From Micropterix aruncella (lineage: Eukaryota; Arthropoda; Insecta; Lepidoptera; Micropterigidae), in assembly GCA_944548615.1 (NCBI GenBank), contig OX155961.1, forward strand, positions 14,860,550 to 14,924,549: a DNA stretch of 64,000 nt, written 5' to 3'. Made by a program: the position numbers and the translations under genes. Below are positions 10,433-22,699 of the stretch, in pieces. Each line of letters opens with the position of its first letter. The stretch's first letter is position 1. A model generated the notes under the pieces. That model saw only the letters and a program-made list of their open reading frames with translations, made no database searches and was not told where the DNA came from.

Positions 10433-11401
10433 AAATTCAAATTCAAATTCAAAATTCTTTATTAAATCTATAATGTTACATATAATTTTAAATTCAAAGC
10501 CATCCTAACTAGGCCTCGCCTGTACTAAGGTAGGCTTAATATAAAAGAAGGTAGAGTGGTTTTCATAACTTGCTGTATTATCTTTGTATATTATTATGTT
10601 AAATTTAAGATAATAAAGCGTAATAATATTAAATTTAAATATATACATATAAATGTGTACATTCATACATAAATAAATATATTCTTTATTGATTAATATA
10701 AAATAATACTATATATATACATATATCTCACAAATCATGCTCTATTTTAATATATATACATAAATATATATGCTATTAATGTCTCAGTTTCTTGTCGACC
10801 CATAGTCAAAAGTGACTTATTTAGGTTTTTCTTTACGCCGTGACTAGTCCAAGATTTTAGTCCTGCAGGAAAAACACTATTCATTTTGTTGAACAGTCGA
10901 GAATCAATCTAAGAAAAGTGTTTTTGCGCAAAACTTGTTCTCTTTTTTAGGATTAAGTGCTGTATGTTTGTTGTTACTCGTGTTACTTTATGGTGTGTTG
11001 AATGTAGATGATAATTCTCATGATTATAGTGGTAGAGTAGGACTACCTTAGCGTATATTTGACAACCGTCTAGGACTTTAGATTCCTTGTACAAGCTCTC
11101 AGAAGAATACCGGAAGGGTTTTTTGTGTATTACTCTTAATAGCGACTTTTGGGCCTTAATTAGACGGATCAAGTGCTTGCAGCGAGGCTCCACCCTAAGC
11201 TATGATTCCGTACGCTAGTAAGTTATGGGCCAATGCGAAATATATCGTTCGTACTAAATCTTTAGATACGGCATTTCTTATTAACTTGAATGTATGTACA
11301 AGTTTTCTCAATTTTGTTGCAGTGCACCTGATATGATCTTCCCACTTCAGTGTATAGTCCAGAGTTAATCCTAGGTACTTTATTGTATCTATTCTTTCCA
11401 C
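10433..11401 (-). mobile_element. 3' part of a degenerate non-LTR retrotransposon
   Basis: The minus strand encodes the C-terminal end of a LINE ORF2, starting near 11401 with IKYLGLTLDYTLKWEDHI. It continues, after stops, with AQKSLLRVIHKKPFRY and QIYAKVVLLYHYNH. The same protein end is seen at 61445-61860 and at 25150-25470, so these are copies of one family. The TTCAAA-rich run at 10433-10460 would be the 3' tail on this strand, but continuity down to it is not proven. All frames are broken. Confidence 0.7.
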
Positions 11402-11650
11402 CTCCGTATACGTACAAGGCTGTGTCGCATTCTTGCCGTCAACGACAGTGTGCTAGCGGTTCCACATCCAGAGTGCTAGCGGTAGTCCAGTTATCTAATT
11501 AAACGTCTTTGGACGTCTTTCATCCTATTTTTATATACGCCATATTCGGATTCCAAAAGATGTAAACACTCAAGTGCGACGAATATTAGAGAAAACAATT
11601 TTCACTGACGACATTCTTCGTGCCCCCTTCCAATTTATTATAACTCTCTA

Positions 11651-12344
11651 ATATTTTGACGTGACAACGTCTTATAAATCGATGGAGCCTGCTGCACGCA
11701 CGAAAAAACATGACTCATGCGGCGTTACCTCGCTCTGAGGCGTTCCATTTATTATATTTATTATTCAATATAAATGCTGCCATCTACCGGTTGCGACAAG
11801 AATTATTTACTAACCTCAGTCTAAAATAGTACGAATGAAAATCACTAGATTGATTTAAATTCTTGACATAATTTTATATGTATTCTTGATATACGGAATG
11901 TTATTACTGAACGGACAATTTTCTTGTGGGTACAACGAAGTGCAACGAAGTAAGCAACTTTTATTAAAAAAAAAAGTATGAAAAGCTATCATTACGATGC
12001 GCTATCTAGCGGTTGGTAAAATGTCGCTGATATTGTTTATTTACGACGTATTACCTACCGCTAGATGGCGAAGCGTGCTCAAACGATTCTCAAACCGTTA
12101 TTTAACAGTTTGAGATATCAAACTTTCAAATTAAAAAAAAACAATAAACTTTAAACAATAAACAATTATACAAATATACTGCTATACAATAATACATTTA
12201 CATGTTGTAGTCAAATCGGTGAGTATAAAAGCATTATATATTTTTGGGTGTTTGTAATAAACAATATCAGAATTTTAAATGAAACTGCTTCAAATGCAAC
12301 CATTCCATCAGTATTTTCTTATGACGTTGTCACGTCAAATATCG
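11651..12344. mobile_element. Inverted-repeat element, about 690 bp
   Basis: The ends are inverted copies of ATATTT-GACGTGACAACGTC (11651-11671 and about 12322-12344). A second, internal inverted pair built on ATCTAGCGGT lies at about 11999-12075. There is no transposase. The arrangement suggests a non-autonomous DNA element, although no clear target duplication was found. Confidence 0.5.
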
Positions 12345-12882
12345 TTAGTAAAGCGACTTTACAGACAACCGATTTTTTTTCCTAAACTTTTCTGTCTGCA
12401 TCTACCCAACATTTTCTTGTCTGCATTAACTACACAAATCGCGAGAATAGATTTCCTTATTTTTGATGCGCGGTCGTAAACACACTTTCGATCGACCAAC
12501 AGAACTCTTAAATATTCAAATGTTTATTAATGCAAATTAACCCAGCGAAGTACCAGGCTTTTCTTAAATGCTGCCATAAAGACAGTAGTTTGCGCGTTCC
12601 ACATTATATGAAATATTATAGTCTGATTCACCAGCACGGTTTTATGTAATTTTAATGTAAACAATATTACCATTATGACGATGTTTTGGTCATAATTGTT
12701 ATAGTCATGCGTAGATTGGCACCAGCGACTGAGTAAGTAAGTCAATAGTTTTGCGCATCGCTCCAAATTCTGTTTCGCAATTTATGAAAATTGCAACACC
12801 CTTAATTAGTTTCCGCAAGAACTCGCACAAAAAAAAATATTAGTGAGCCTTGGTTCTGTGTTTTACTGTCCGTATGTTCTCA

Positions 12883-13480
12883 AATCAAATCAAATCAAAT
12901 CGCATTTATTGTCTTCAAAAACTTATACATAGTTGTTTAGACACTTTATATAGCCGCTTAATGTTAAAATAACTTTAAAATGTATACTAAATATTTCATT
13001 AGAGACTCACCACACAATTGAGTTATATTAGATATTTATAACTACAGTTAGTCATGAAATTATAATATTAAAATGAAATGGTCCTATAAATAAGAAATAT
13101 AATTGATTATGGGAGACAATTAGAAATAATAGTAATAATATAATAATCAATAAAATGGTACAAATGTCAAGTTAAATAAATAAAATCGGGATGGAAATTG
13201 TCAGTAATCTAATTATAATTCGTTAATATTATATAATTCTCTCGCAACAAGGTAGCCTTTTAATTTAGATTTAAATTTGGCTATTTTTCCGTTTCTACAT
13301 ATAATTTTAATATTCTCATGCAGTTTATTGCAACACGCCATTCCAACGTAATTTGGATCCCTTTTGAATAATTCCAGAGATGGACGGGGTAATGCTAAAT
13401 TGTGCCTACATCTGGTGAAATGCGTTGAATCTCGTTTATTATCTTTGATAGTTTTAAAGCTGTCGACAAGAAATTCGGTC
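12883..13480 (-). mobile_element. 3' end of a non-LTR retrotransposon with (GATTT)n tail
   Basis: The minus strand encodes a LINE ORF2 C-terminus (SFKTIKDNKRDSTHF, LELFKRDPNYVGMACCNKLH, then IICRNGKIAKFKSKLKGYLV). The tail is a pentamer run at 12883-12902. The same C-terminus and 3' untranslated region are found on the plus strand at about 41370-41750, so the two are the same family. Upstream parts are missing. Confidence 0.75.
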
Positions 13481-13544
13481 TGTATTTTTTGTATTGCACT
13501 TCTGTCAGTGAAATTGGACTAAAAAGTATATACTTTGCTAAAGA

Positions 13545-13640
13545 AGTCAGCATTCGATTGAGAATACCGCAAGGGTCTGTTTTAAGGTCTCCTGCTATTC
13601 CTTATTACCAGCATATATGACAGATGCACAACTCTTACCA
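13545..13640 (+). pseudogene. Possible reverse transcriptase scrap
   Basis: One frame reads IRLRIPQGSVL, which resembles the GIPQGSVLGP motif of reverse transcriptases. Nothing else of the domain is recognisable around it, so this is a weak call. Confidence 0.3.
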
Positions 13641-13644
13641 TTAT

Positions 13645-14070
13645 ATGTAACTGATGCACCGAGAAAAAAGACGTAAGCTACTAAAACAACCATCTCCCTG
13701 AATAAAATAATAGACAAACAAGGACGTAGTTCCACCAGACGTATAACCGTGATCGATAATATATGGGGCATAATGTAAAACCTGTTCATGTTCATGTGGC
13801 ATGTTCTTTTTGAGACATTAAATAATTAATTACTATAGAAACTATTAAAATATACAAATTATAATATTGAACTGAATACATTCAGCTTAATTTTAGGATA
13901 TTGGTGTTAAACAATTACTAGTTTAACACCAAACAACTTTACCCTAGAAACAGATCGTTATGTCTCCAGTAAAATTAGTTTTTTGCCTCAGATGTCCTCA
14001 GATGTTTGTTCGAAATGAACGATTCAAATCGACCTGCGAAAAAATATTATAAGATGGCAACGTTGAATTC
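13645..14070. other. No gene recognised
   Basis: AT-rich sequence with no supported feature. Confidence 0.35.
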
Positions 14071-14079
14071 ATTATTTTT

Positions 14080-14745
14080 AACCGACTTCAAAAAAAGGAG
14101 GTTATCAATTCGGTTGTATCTTTTTTTTTATGTTTGTTACTTCAGAACTCTGCTATTTATGAACCGATTTGGAAAATTCTTTTTTTATTCGAAAGAATAT
14201 ACTTACAGATTGGTCCAATTATTATCAAAATCTGGTTCTGATGATATCCATGAGGAATTGATGGAACTCCTCAAATATTATCGTATGAAATTGAAAATTT
14301 ACATGGTGGTTCAATTGCGATGACAATTTTTATAGTAAGCATGACCTGAATCTACACCCTGGGTTAGCTCCCGCCGAGGGAACTCCTCAACGGTCATCTG
14401 CACAGACCCCAAATTTTATATACTCATTCAGTTATGATAGCCCGTTTTAGGTTTTATCATGACATGGCTGCTGCATCCAGGGTTGGCTCCCGACTTGGGA
14501 ACTCCTCAACGGTCAACAGTAAAGACACAAAATTTTGTATATGTATTCAATTACGACAGCCCGTTCTAAGCTTCACCATGGACTGCGGCACCCAGGGTTA
14601 GCTTCCAACGAGGGAACTCCTCAACGGTCAATAGTACATACATAAAATTTTGTATACTCATTCAATTGTGATAGCCCGTTCTAAGTATCACCATGATATG
14701 GCTGCTGCACTTATAAAAAAATGGAGTCGGTTTTTATTTTTGTTA
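14080..14745. mobile_element. Element with CCGACT inverted ends and internal tandem repeats
   Basis: The left end reads ACCGACTTCAAAAAAAGGAG. The right end, on the minus strand, reads CCGACTCCATTTTTTT, so the ends are short inverted repeats. Inside, a unit of about 118 bp holding GGGAACTCCTCAACGGTCA recurs three times (14350-14690), with a decayed first match near 14265. A piece of the same family lies inverted at 56165-56345. There is no transposase frame. Confidence 0.65.
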
Positions 14746-15092
14746 AATGTTTTTCTATTATCTTACATCATATTGATGTTATTACGTAGTCACGTCAAAA
14801 TGTTTTCTGTAAGGATCGTGAAACGATAAACCCGCCGTTTGTACTAATTAAATGTGGAATTTAGGTTTTCTTTATCAAAGATATTATCAAAAGCAGTCTA
14901 TTTTTAAAAGGCGGAATTTTCTTATGTCAATTTAGTTTTTCCTTGATCATTATATGATTCTTTTGATAAATATTTATGTCTGTTTGTTGTTTTACTCATG
15001 CAAGTCTATACATTTGTCTGTTCTTCACGTTTGGTGTTTTTGATTTTGATTATGTTATTTCTGTAGTTACTGTATAGTTCGGCCAAAAGTAT

Positions 15093-15190
15093 GAATGAAT
15101 GAATGAGTATCTTTATTGTACCATTATTGCTCATGACAATTTTATCTCTAATTATACTATGAATATAAAGCACAAAGGCGAGCATGTTTC
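15093..15190 (-). mobile_element. 3' tail of a non-LTR element
   Basis: A (GAAT)n run followed by AGTATCTTTATTGTACC, read on the minus strand, resembles the AATAAAG-plus-short-repeat tails of the LINEs and SINEs in this window. Only the tail is recognisable. Confidence 0.4.
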
Positions 15191-15194
15191 CTAG

Positions 15195-16450
15195 GCAATC
15201 TCATACTGCCGACTATTTTTATTAATAAATATTATGAAATAATATTTATCGATAATAATTATTAAATTAAATATTTGTTTAACGACAACACAACTCCGGC
15301 ACGAATAAATTAATTTTAATGACATTCGCTCGAATCAGTAACTACATTTTATAAAATATATAATACCAAAAAGAAACGATATGTTTAATAATTGTTTAAA
15401 AATACATTAGGTAGTTATTTAGGTTAGTAGTTACATAATTTGGACTGCTGATTTTAATTATTTACTCTGACCCGCCTAGACACGGGACAGTACAGTCCTA
15501 GTTAGGTGGGCATTGAGCAATTGCTACATTTGCTTATTCAGTTTTTCCGAGTTACTTTATAACATTGATAACAATGCGGCTAAATATAAAAAAATATGAA
15601 TATAGTATTTATATTTTTAAAAAACATACAATATGCTTCGGGAGGCAACATGGAGGGGACTAACGGATATGAAAACAATTAGTAGGAGAGAGGCATGTAG
15701 TGTTTCTTCAAGGACGCTTTAAAAGTGTAAAATGTGGTTTCCTGTCTTATGGTATTTAAGAGATAATATGAATATACCGTAGTCTTGACAATTATTTAAA
15801 AATTATATTTTAATATTGTCGTAGAATTATCGTAAATTAATTAAATTAACGATAAAAACTGTTTTCAAAACTGAAAACCACAACTAATGTCAATGGCAAA
15901 ATAGCTAAAGCCTTATAATTAGTATTGAGGCATCTCAGTATACATATTGAGTAACCTAAATTACTATTTTGATTTGTTAAATGATAGCACGGTAGACAAA
16001 GGTTACATAAAATTAAGTGTAATGAAAACATAGGTTTTGAGAAGGTTTTTTTTTGGGAAAAATAATAACGATTTCATTAGCTAAATATATTTAAAATTAT
16101 CACTATCTGTACTTAGAACAACTTTCCATATGCAATGGTTTATGAGTTGTTGGTTTATGGTTTATGTTAAATATCGTTATTTTAAGAAAATGTGATATCT
16201 GATATTTCAAAGGTAAAAATATTTTACGAAACTCTTTATTTATTAGGTCCATCGTGATGTTGATTGATGGCCGAGTTAGATCGACGTAAATCAAACTTCG
16301 ATGACTTTTGAAGAGCGCATCAAACGCAAAATAAACAAATGTCAATGTCCAAAACAGCTATAGAAGCTGTATATTTTCTATATATGCCGTCCTAATAAAT
16401 CAAATGCCTAACAACGACGACATGGCATAATAAAATTAATACCTCACAAG
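15195..16450. other. No gene recognised; upstream region of a cuticular gene
   Basis: This is AT-rich sequence. It may hold regulatory DNA for the gene starting at 16520, but no element is identified. Confidence 0.4.
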
Positions 16451-16457
16451 CGAACCA

Positions 16458-16464
16458 TATAAAA
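16458..16464 (+). promoter_or_regulatory. TATA box of the 16520-17765 gene
   Basis: TATAAAA lies 56-62 bp before the ATG. An ACAGTT initiator-like word follows about 30 bp downstream, at 16489-16494. Confidence 0.75.
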
Positions 16465-16519
16465 TGGAGCGAATTGTCAACAAAATTAACAGTTAAGAAG
16501 TGTCAACCAAATACTCAAA

Positions 16520-17765
16520 ATGTTCAAAAAGGTACGGTGTGTATTTTTCTATAAACTAATCACTACAAGAATTTCCCAGCAAGTAGCCAAGAACTGATTT
16601 CATCTGAAAATAAATTTCATAAATAAAAACGATGAGCCGAACGGCCCTCTCTGCCGGCGGAGGAACCTGGTTGGGTTCCGTTGCAACCGCCTGGTGCAGC
16701 ACTGTTCGTTTCTCGGCTAAGGGCGGTGTTGGGCCAAGCGCTAACAGATAGCGTTATATTTAATTAAAATTTATGGCGGAATTTAATTTTCATTAGTGTA
16801 GCTTGTGTATGAGATATTTCAACCAAAACTACACAATGTGATTTCGGCACAACAAGGCATCTGTATACCAAATTTCTTTAGGTCCATTATTTCGAGATTG
16901 AAATATGACTTGTGCGCCCCTGGTGGACTAATTTTAAACCACACCCTTTTCAACTCTCGCCATGACCAAATGATGCTTGCGTGCCGAAGTTCAGCTCATT
17001 CGGATTAAGCGTGTGGGCGCTATCGTGGAGGAATACACATAAACACACAGAAAGACAGACAGACACACAGCAAGACTTCCATGGTCATAGTCTTCTCAGT
17101 GGGGCTAAAAATAGATATTTCTGTCGTCATCTCAAAAAAACAAGTGCGCTTTCACAATACTTTCCCACTTCGTTGTTTGGTAGCCAGGAAAAATTAAACG
17201 GAAATTGATGGATGAGAGGTGAAGATGTGGCTCAGAAAAGACGCAGCAGAAGGGGTTGATTTTTTTGGGAAACAATTAAAATCGAGACAGTTCAAATCTT
17301 GGGAAACAGTTAAAAGCGGAATAAATCATTGCAATTATTATCTAACCATCATGGAGATGCTCGCAACCCAATAAATTTTCCACATTTTTACAGGTTCTGA
17401 TCTTTCTTGCCATGGCAGCCTTCGCCAAAAGCCAACTCCTGAGGATAACACCAATACCATACCTCCTCATACAACCAATCATATTACCGGAAATCACTCA
17501 ACTTCCGGTTCTTAGAAGACCTTTCATCGTACCAGGTGTACCACAACCTACTCAAGACCTGGAACCTTCGACGCACGTAGGCTACAGCTTCAGCTATGAT
17601 GTCAATGACGAGTTCACAGGAGATAAAAAGCACCAGGATGAGACTCGACTAGGAGACATAGTGAGGGGAAGTTACTCATTCCTCCAACCTGATGGAAGAA
17701 GACGTATCGTGAATTACACTGCTTCTGACGTCGAGGGTTTTAAGGCCATAGTAAGCTACGACTAG
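16520..17765 (+). CDS. Cuticular protein, RR-2-like
   Basis: This gene encodes a secreted chitin-binding cuticle protein of 127 residues. Exon 1 (16520-16531) reads MFKK and ends at GTACGG. The intron (16532-17393) ends TTTTTACAG, and exon 2 (17394-17765) continues VLIFLAMAAFAKS, completing the signal peptide, with cleavage likely before QLLR. A Pro/Ile/Leu-rich linker follows (about residues 18-60, with PVLRRPFIVPGVPQP). The RR domain fills residues 68-127: [21 protein letters not shown] and EGFKAIVSYD. AATAAA at 17771 overlaps the region just after the stop. The family D repeat sits inside the intron. The methionine at 17412 inside exon 2 would give no proper signal peptide, so the spliced start is preferred. 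Confidence 0.9.
16845..17095 (+). mobile_element. Dispersed repeat family D, copy 2 (intronic)
   Basis: This is the same family as 7525-7760 on the other strand. It lies within the single intron of the cuticular gene and ends in a CAGACAGACACAC-type run. Confidence 0.7.
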
Positions 17766-17779
17766 TTAATAATAAAACG

Positions 17780-19185
17780 TTTTGAATTCGTATAAATTAC
17801 AAGCTATATATTTATATATAATTATTATAAAATAAATTATTTTTCCAATGTATTCATAATTAAATTTCTTAAAAGAATATTTCTACGGAGTCATATGGAG
17901 TAATATTTGAAACTATTTTAAACAGGTCATTGTGGAAGACGAAGATGTAAGAGAGCTCAAGATGCGATGTCTTTGGGAGAACCGAATAATCTTAATAGGA
18001 GATATTTATTAATTGATCATGAAGTAAATAATGATAATAATTGATCCTAAAATAAATAACAGAAATCATTATATAAATGATACAAAATCGCGATTTAATA
18101 ATTGACTTAAAATACAATGAATGGACAAAGGTCCTTCCGTGATTGTGAAATGAGCGTGTTCACAAATGAGCCAGCTGTAGGTATATATGTATATAGATAG
18201 GTAACCATAGTATAAATAGATTGATAATTTTAAATGGATATGTAGCGATTTTGATGTAGAGAGAAATTGACGAATGAAGTTGGGAAAAAATGATCGAAAA
18301 TGCTTTGCTTTGAAAATCATAATAATCGCTATACAGAAACAAAATGAAAAATCTTTCATTATTCTCAGAGTCAAAGAAATGAAAAACATTCTAAAGAAAT
18401 TGTAAACCTATCAAGATTTACTAGTTTATTTAATAAAGTTCGTTATTTTGCTTCTTTGCTGAATTTTACTAAAAACTAATGAATTTTATCTATAGAGTTT
18501 CCACATTTTAGAGGGTTTATCGTCTTATTGACACGTAAAATGACAAATAAATTATAGTGCTTTCAAATAAATTATAGTGCTTTTTCTCATTTTTATCGAT
18601 ATTTCTCATAGGAGATTATTAGGTGTCACTTTAACGTCCGAAGCAGCGTTGGAATAGTGATTCCTAGGTACTACCACGTGATTTTTTAGAAGCCGGTGAT
18701 AGCCAGTGATTTTTTAGAAGATATTTGTCGTTAGATATTAAAGTAGGCCGTTACCGTAAATAGGTATAATTGATTAAAAACAATAGTTACTAGGAAACTT
18801 TAAACTATCATCTATTTGTAAAACAGTTGTAGTTACAAAGACTTGTAATTGTTCCTTTTATTTTAATTATGTGATATAATGTTATGGGTTTTAATATTGA
18901 TTAAATATGTTTATGGGCGCATACATACACAGAGCAAAGAAGTAGGCATAAAATAAACAGATTAATATAGTGGTATATCTTACGCTGAGAATTCTTCACT
19001 TATGATAATGAGTTCGAATAGATACGAAACCATACAACCACCTATTCCAATTCCAATCCATACATCTAACGACTTTAAAAATGCAATGTTTCATATACAA
19101 TGATGCATATTATTGCGTTTCTATATGTCAGAATGTATGCATAATTTTGAGTAAATTATAATAATATGCGTTATGTTGAAATCAA
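17780..19185. other. Intergenic region between two cuticular genes
   Basis: No gene is seen. Two short tandem duplications are present: a 20-bp unit AAATAAATTATAGTGCTTTC-like at about 18547-18586, and a GTGATTTTTTAGAAG unit twice at about 18677-18721. Confidence 0.5.
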
Positions 19186-19190
19186 TAACA

Positions 19191-19197
19191 TATAAAA
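19191..19197 (+). promoter_or_regulatory. TATA box of the 19251-22491 gene
   Basis: TATAAAA lies 54-60 bp before the inferred ATG, with CACAGTT about 25 bp downstream as a possible initiator. The layout copies that of the gene at 16520. Confidence 0.75.
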
Positions 19198-19250
19198 TAA
19201 AGAGTAGCACGGTATAGAATCACAGTTAACTGTCTCTAAGCATTGGCAAT

Positions 19251-22200
19251 ATGATCAAAAAGGTCAGTCGAAAAGTTATTCAATGTATATATAAAAGCGG
19301 GTATCTTGGGTCCATGGCTCGTACCTATATAGGTTATCCATTGATTGTATGTCGTATTAAATTGCTCAACGTCGTAGTAAGATTAAGCAGATAGGATTTT
19401 ACTTGGAAACGCAACGTGTAGATGGCACGCATAGTTCCAGAAGTTGGTTAATCTTATCTTATTAAGTTCAATATAGATACTTTCGTTGTTTAACTTATGG
19501 TGGCGAATTATAGATAATGCTCTGTACCGCGAAGCTCTACTCTACAGTCCTCGTAAAGCAGTCTAAACTCCGTATACACCGTTGCAATCTTGATGATAGG
19601 GTAGATCAGCAGCACTCCTTGTACTTGCCACAGTATCGTCGAGAAATGAACTACAGTTTGTTTCCTGAATCCTTTGAGTGTCGCTCTGCACTGTTCTTGA
19701 CCGAATAAAACGCAGGTTTGGTGAAGCGTCCTTTAATCTCCCCTTGACCTACGCAATATAATCAACGCGCACACTGAGCCGCTCTTCGTTAAAAACTAAA
19801 TTCAAAATATATCCTAGCCGCATCCTGCCCGTTGACCTAACTAGGGATAACGCCTTCATAATCTCCTAATATCGTACGTTAAACTTATCTACTTATTTTA
19901 TTTTCTTGTTGCTGAGGGAATATCTTAAATATATATATACAACACTATTTGTTAAATGGACGTAAGGTCTCTTTCTAATTATCATTACATTATGATTAAT
20001 TAATCTAACAGGTTGTTACATACTAGGAACGTTGTCTATTGTCTAAAACACGTACGGTGAGTCGACCTTAGCCCATATTTGCTCTCACTTCGTCATTTCG
20101 ACCGTCCATGTCATTTGACACTCCCTCGCTTGCCAGAGATGCCCTTCTTTCTACGAAGTGAGACAATTAACATTCCTAGCCCCCTGTATTAAATGATATT
20201 TTGCGGCACACGCTCTAAACATGCTTATACGGCATAATATAACAATATAATAACAAACGAATTTTGACATCATAGTTCTTATTATTTTAATATTATTGAC
20301 ATACAACTGACCATTTTCAATTTGGTATTCAGGTTTTAATACGTAATAATTACGCACTATAATGTTTAGATATAATAAAATATAGCATTATATCTCTCCG
20401 TATTATTTCTGTCATATAATCAAACTATATAAAAAATGCGATAGATGGCACTAGTAATCGAATTCTATCTTTGTTATCCTTCGTAAAATTATGGTTAAAT
20501 CCTTTTATAAAAAAAAGATCCAATGGGCTCGATTGCGTTCCCCTTGAACTAAAATCGGAAATTAGTTCATGTGAACGAGACAGAGCAGTACGTCAGAGCA
20601 GAATGTGATATGAATGGTTGTCACTTTTCTGCATTAAAACTACCCACCGAAGTAAAACCCTAAAGCAGTTAAATCAAACACCGCACGAAATGTGTTCAAA
20701 CTTATTCGGGCGTCTATAATAAGTACGACAGGTAGTTTTGGTGCGGGAAAATTGATGACTTTTCATTTCATATTCCTTTTTAACGTATTGCTCTCTCTCT
20801 CGTTCGGTTGAACTAAGTTCCGAATTAGTTCACGAAAAAACGCAATTGGGCCAAACGCAATATCAATTTAATTATTGATATCCAAATAAATTGCTATTAG
20901 TTTCTCTGTCAATGCTCTCAGAGCCATCTGCATTTTGCCCGAGCAGAATGGTTGACAAATTGTATTATGGAGTTAAGTATTCTAATACGCTATACATATA
21001 ATTAATGCTATAATGAATAACTTCCAATACTTTCATTTTTTTTTTATTATTTTTTTTTATTTATTTAATTCCAAAATAAAAATTTACAATGCTGACATAA
21101 ATAGTACAGTGTAAAAAAGAGCAAATACTTAATCATTGTTTGCGAAGCAAAGAAAGTACAGATTTGATGGATGTTATCAGCTCCACTAGACTACAGTCTG
21201 TTCTGGAGTGATACCACTCTTATATTTGTTACATAGTACAAGTACATATTTTTATAAATTTTCGGTTAAAATAATGAAAATTTTTAGAAACATAGTTAAG
21301 AAAATTTGAAGAAAAAAACATCTAATCTTAGTTAGTTGGGGTAATAATAAAAGGATAAATTGATAATTACCTACATAGGCATTATAATATATGTGTGTGT
21401 GTGTGTATTATTATATATGCATGTATATATGTTTGTATGTGTATATGTGTATATATGTATGTTACTAACCCTTTATCATATATATTTGTATTAATATGTT
21501 TACTATTTTATGCCATTTTTATTTTTTAATTTTCTTTTTTTCAGTTATTTTCTTATATTTTATTTCTTTATTCATTATCTTAGTGTTAGTATTGAAAGTA
21601 GTCTATTAGTCAGTACTACTCAAACGTCAGTACTACTCAAAAAACAAAGGCTATATATTTCGTATGCCCAGATACAGGCTGTTCGGTCTAGTTGGGCATT
21701 CGTCTAGAATGATCGTATGGGATGTATTCATTTTCTTATTACTTATATAAATAATTACAAATCATATCTGTACGATCTCACTGTTAACTCTATACCAAGT
21801 TGTAACAAATAAATAAATAAATAAAGAAAAAAATAAAATAAACAGATACATTTATATAAAAATACACACTCATACATATAAAAAATATATATACACATAC
21901 ACACACACATACATATATACAAAACGTATCTATTCAATATATAATTTATATATACTAACATAATAATATATAAATAAGCAAAAATAAATAATTGCAAAAC
22001 TTTATTTTTTTTATTATTTCAAGACACAATTTCCATGAGCTGCCTTTCGCATTCGCCTCTACTTTTTGCACGTAACCATTTTGTATTTAAATTATATATT
22101 ATATATTTAAATTTACATTTCATAGATTGCCATCATCCTTTGGATAAATACAATGGTCATGGGTCAAAAATACCACCTGAACTTCGGCCCCATAACCATA

Positions 22201-22491
22201 GTAGACCCAAGGGAGGACAACTCACATCAGGAAGGAGCTTTCAGTCTTGCCGGAGATTTAATGCGCCAGGGTCGTGCCTATCACTCTCAACAAATCACAG
22301 CTCCAGGACCCTACAACTTCAGTTATGGAGTCCACGACGCGTTATCGGGAGACGACAAGGACCAGGAAGAGGTCAGGGATACAAATTCGGTCCGCGGTAG
22401 ATATACGTCACTGTTGCCAGGCGGGAATCGCCTGACAGTGGAGTACAAGTCTACGAAAAGTGGTTTTATACCTCACGTAGTTTTGCAGTAG
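19251..22491 (+). CDS. Cuticular protein with divergent RR domain
   Basis: The spliced product is 125 residues. Exon 1 (19251-19262) reads MIKK before GTCAGT. A 2863-bp intron ends TTTCATAG, and exon 2 (22126-22491) continues IAIILWINTMVMG, giving a signal peptide cleaved near VMG. The RR domain occupies residues 67-125. It keeps YNFSYGVHD, SGDDKDQEE and RGRYTSL, but the usual PDGRRRVV-Y is PGGNRLTVEY and the end is GFIPHVVLQ. It could be a diverging member of the cluster with altered chitin binding; no stop or frameshift breaks it. AATAAA follows at 22518. The long intron holds a family E element and AT-rich filler. Exon 1 is inferred from its TATA box, splice sites and frame. Confidence 0.82.
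20523..20853. mobile_element. Family E inverted-repeat element (intronic), about 330 bp
   Basis: The left end GGGCTCGATTGCGTT and the right end read backwards, TGGCCCAATTGCGTT, form terminal inverted repeats. A second inverted pair follows inside (GAACTAA-TCGGAA-TTAGTTC and its partner). There is no coding frame, so this is a MITE-like element. Another copy, broken by a solo LTR, is at 6265-6975. Confidence 0.7.
21385..21440. repeat. TG/TA microsatellite
   Basis: Imperfect runs of GT and ATGT lie within the intron of the cuticular gene. Confidence 0.7.
21505..21835 (+). mobile_element. Possible 3' end of a retroelement
   Basis: An (AAAT)n run at about 21808-21835 follows CTATACCAAGTTGTAAC, as expected of a plus-oriented non-LTR 3' tail. 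No protein remnant is seen upstream. Confidence 0.35.
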
Positions 22492-22699
22492 ATATCCTGG
22501 TAATGCAATCCAATAGTAATAAAAACTTGTTAAAAAATAAAAATATATTTTATTGTCAACATTCTACGATCCTACATTGTATAGGTAGATTGGCAGGAAA
22601 TTAGGAATTATGGTTCCCGCTATTTAATTTATTTTTAATTTTACAATAATCTATGTTAACAATAAAATAACTAAAATTAAAATGCCATGGGCAAAAATC

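Noticed and set aside
12883..12902. CRISPR-like short direct repeats
   Set aside because: The pentamer run is a retrotransposon tail; there are no spaced repeats of CRISPR form in this eukaryotic window.
17412..17414. Start of the 16520-17765 protein at the exon 2 methionine
   Set aside because: It would cut the signal peptide short. Exon 1 with TATA box, donor and matching phase explains the gene better.
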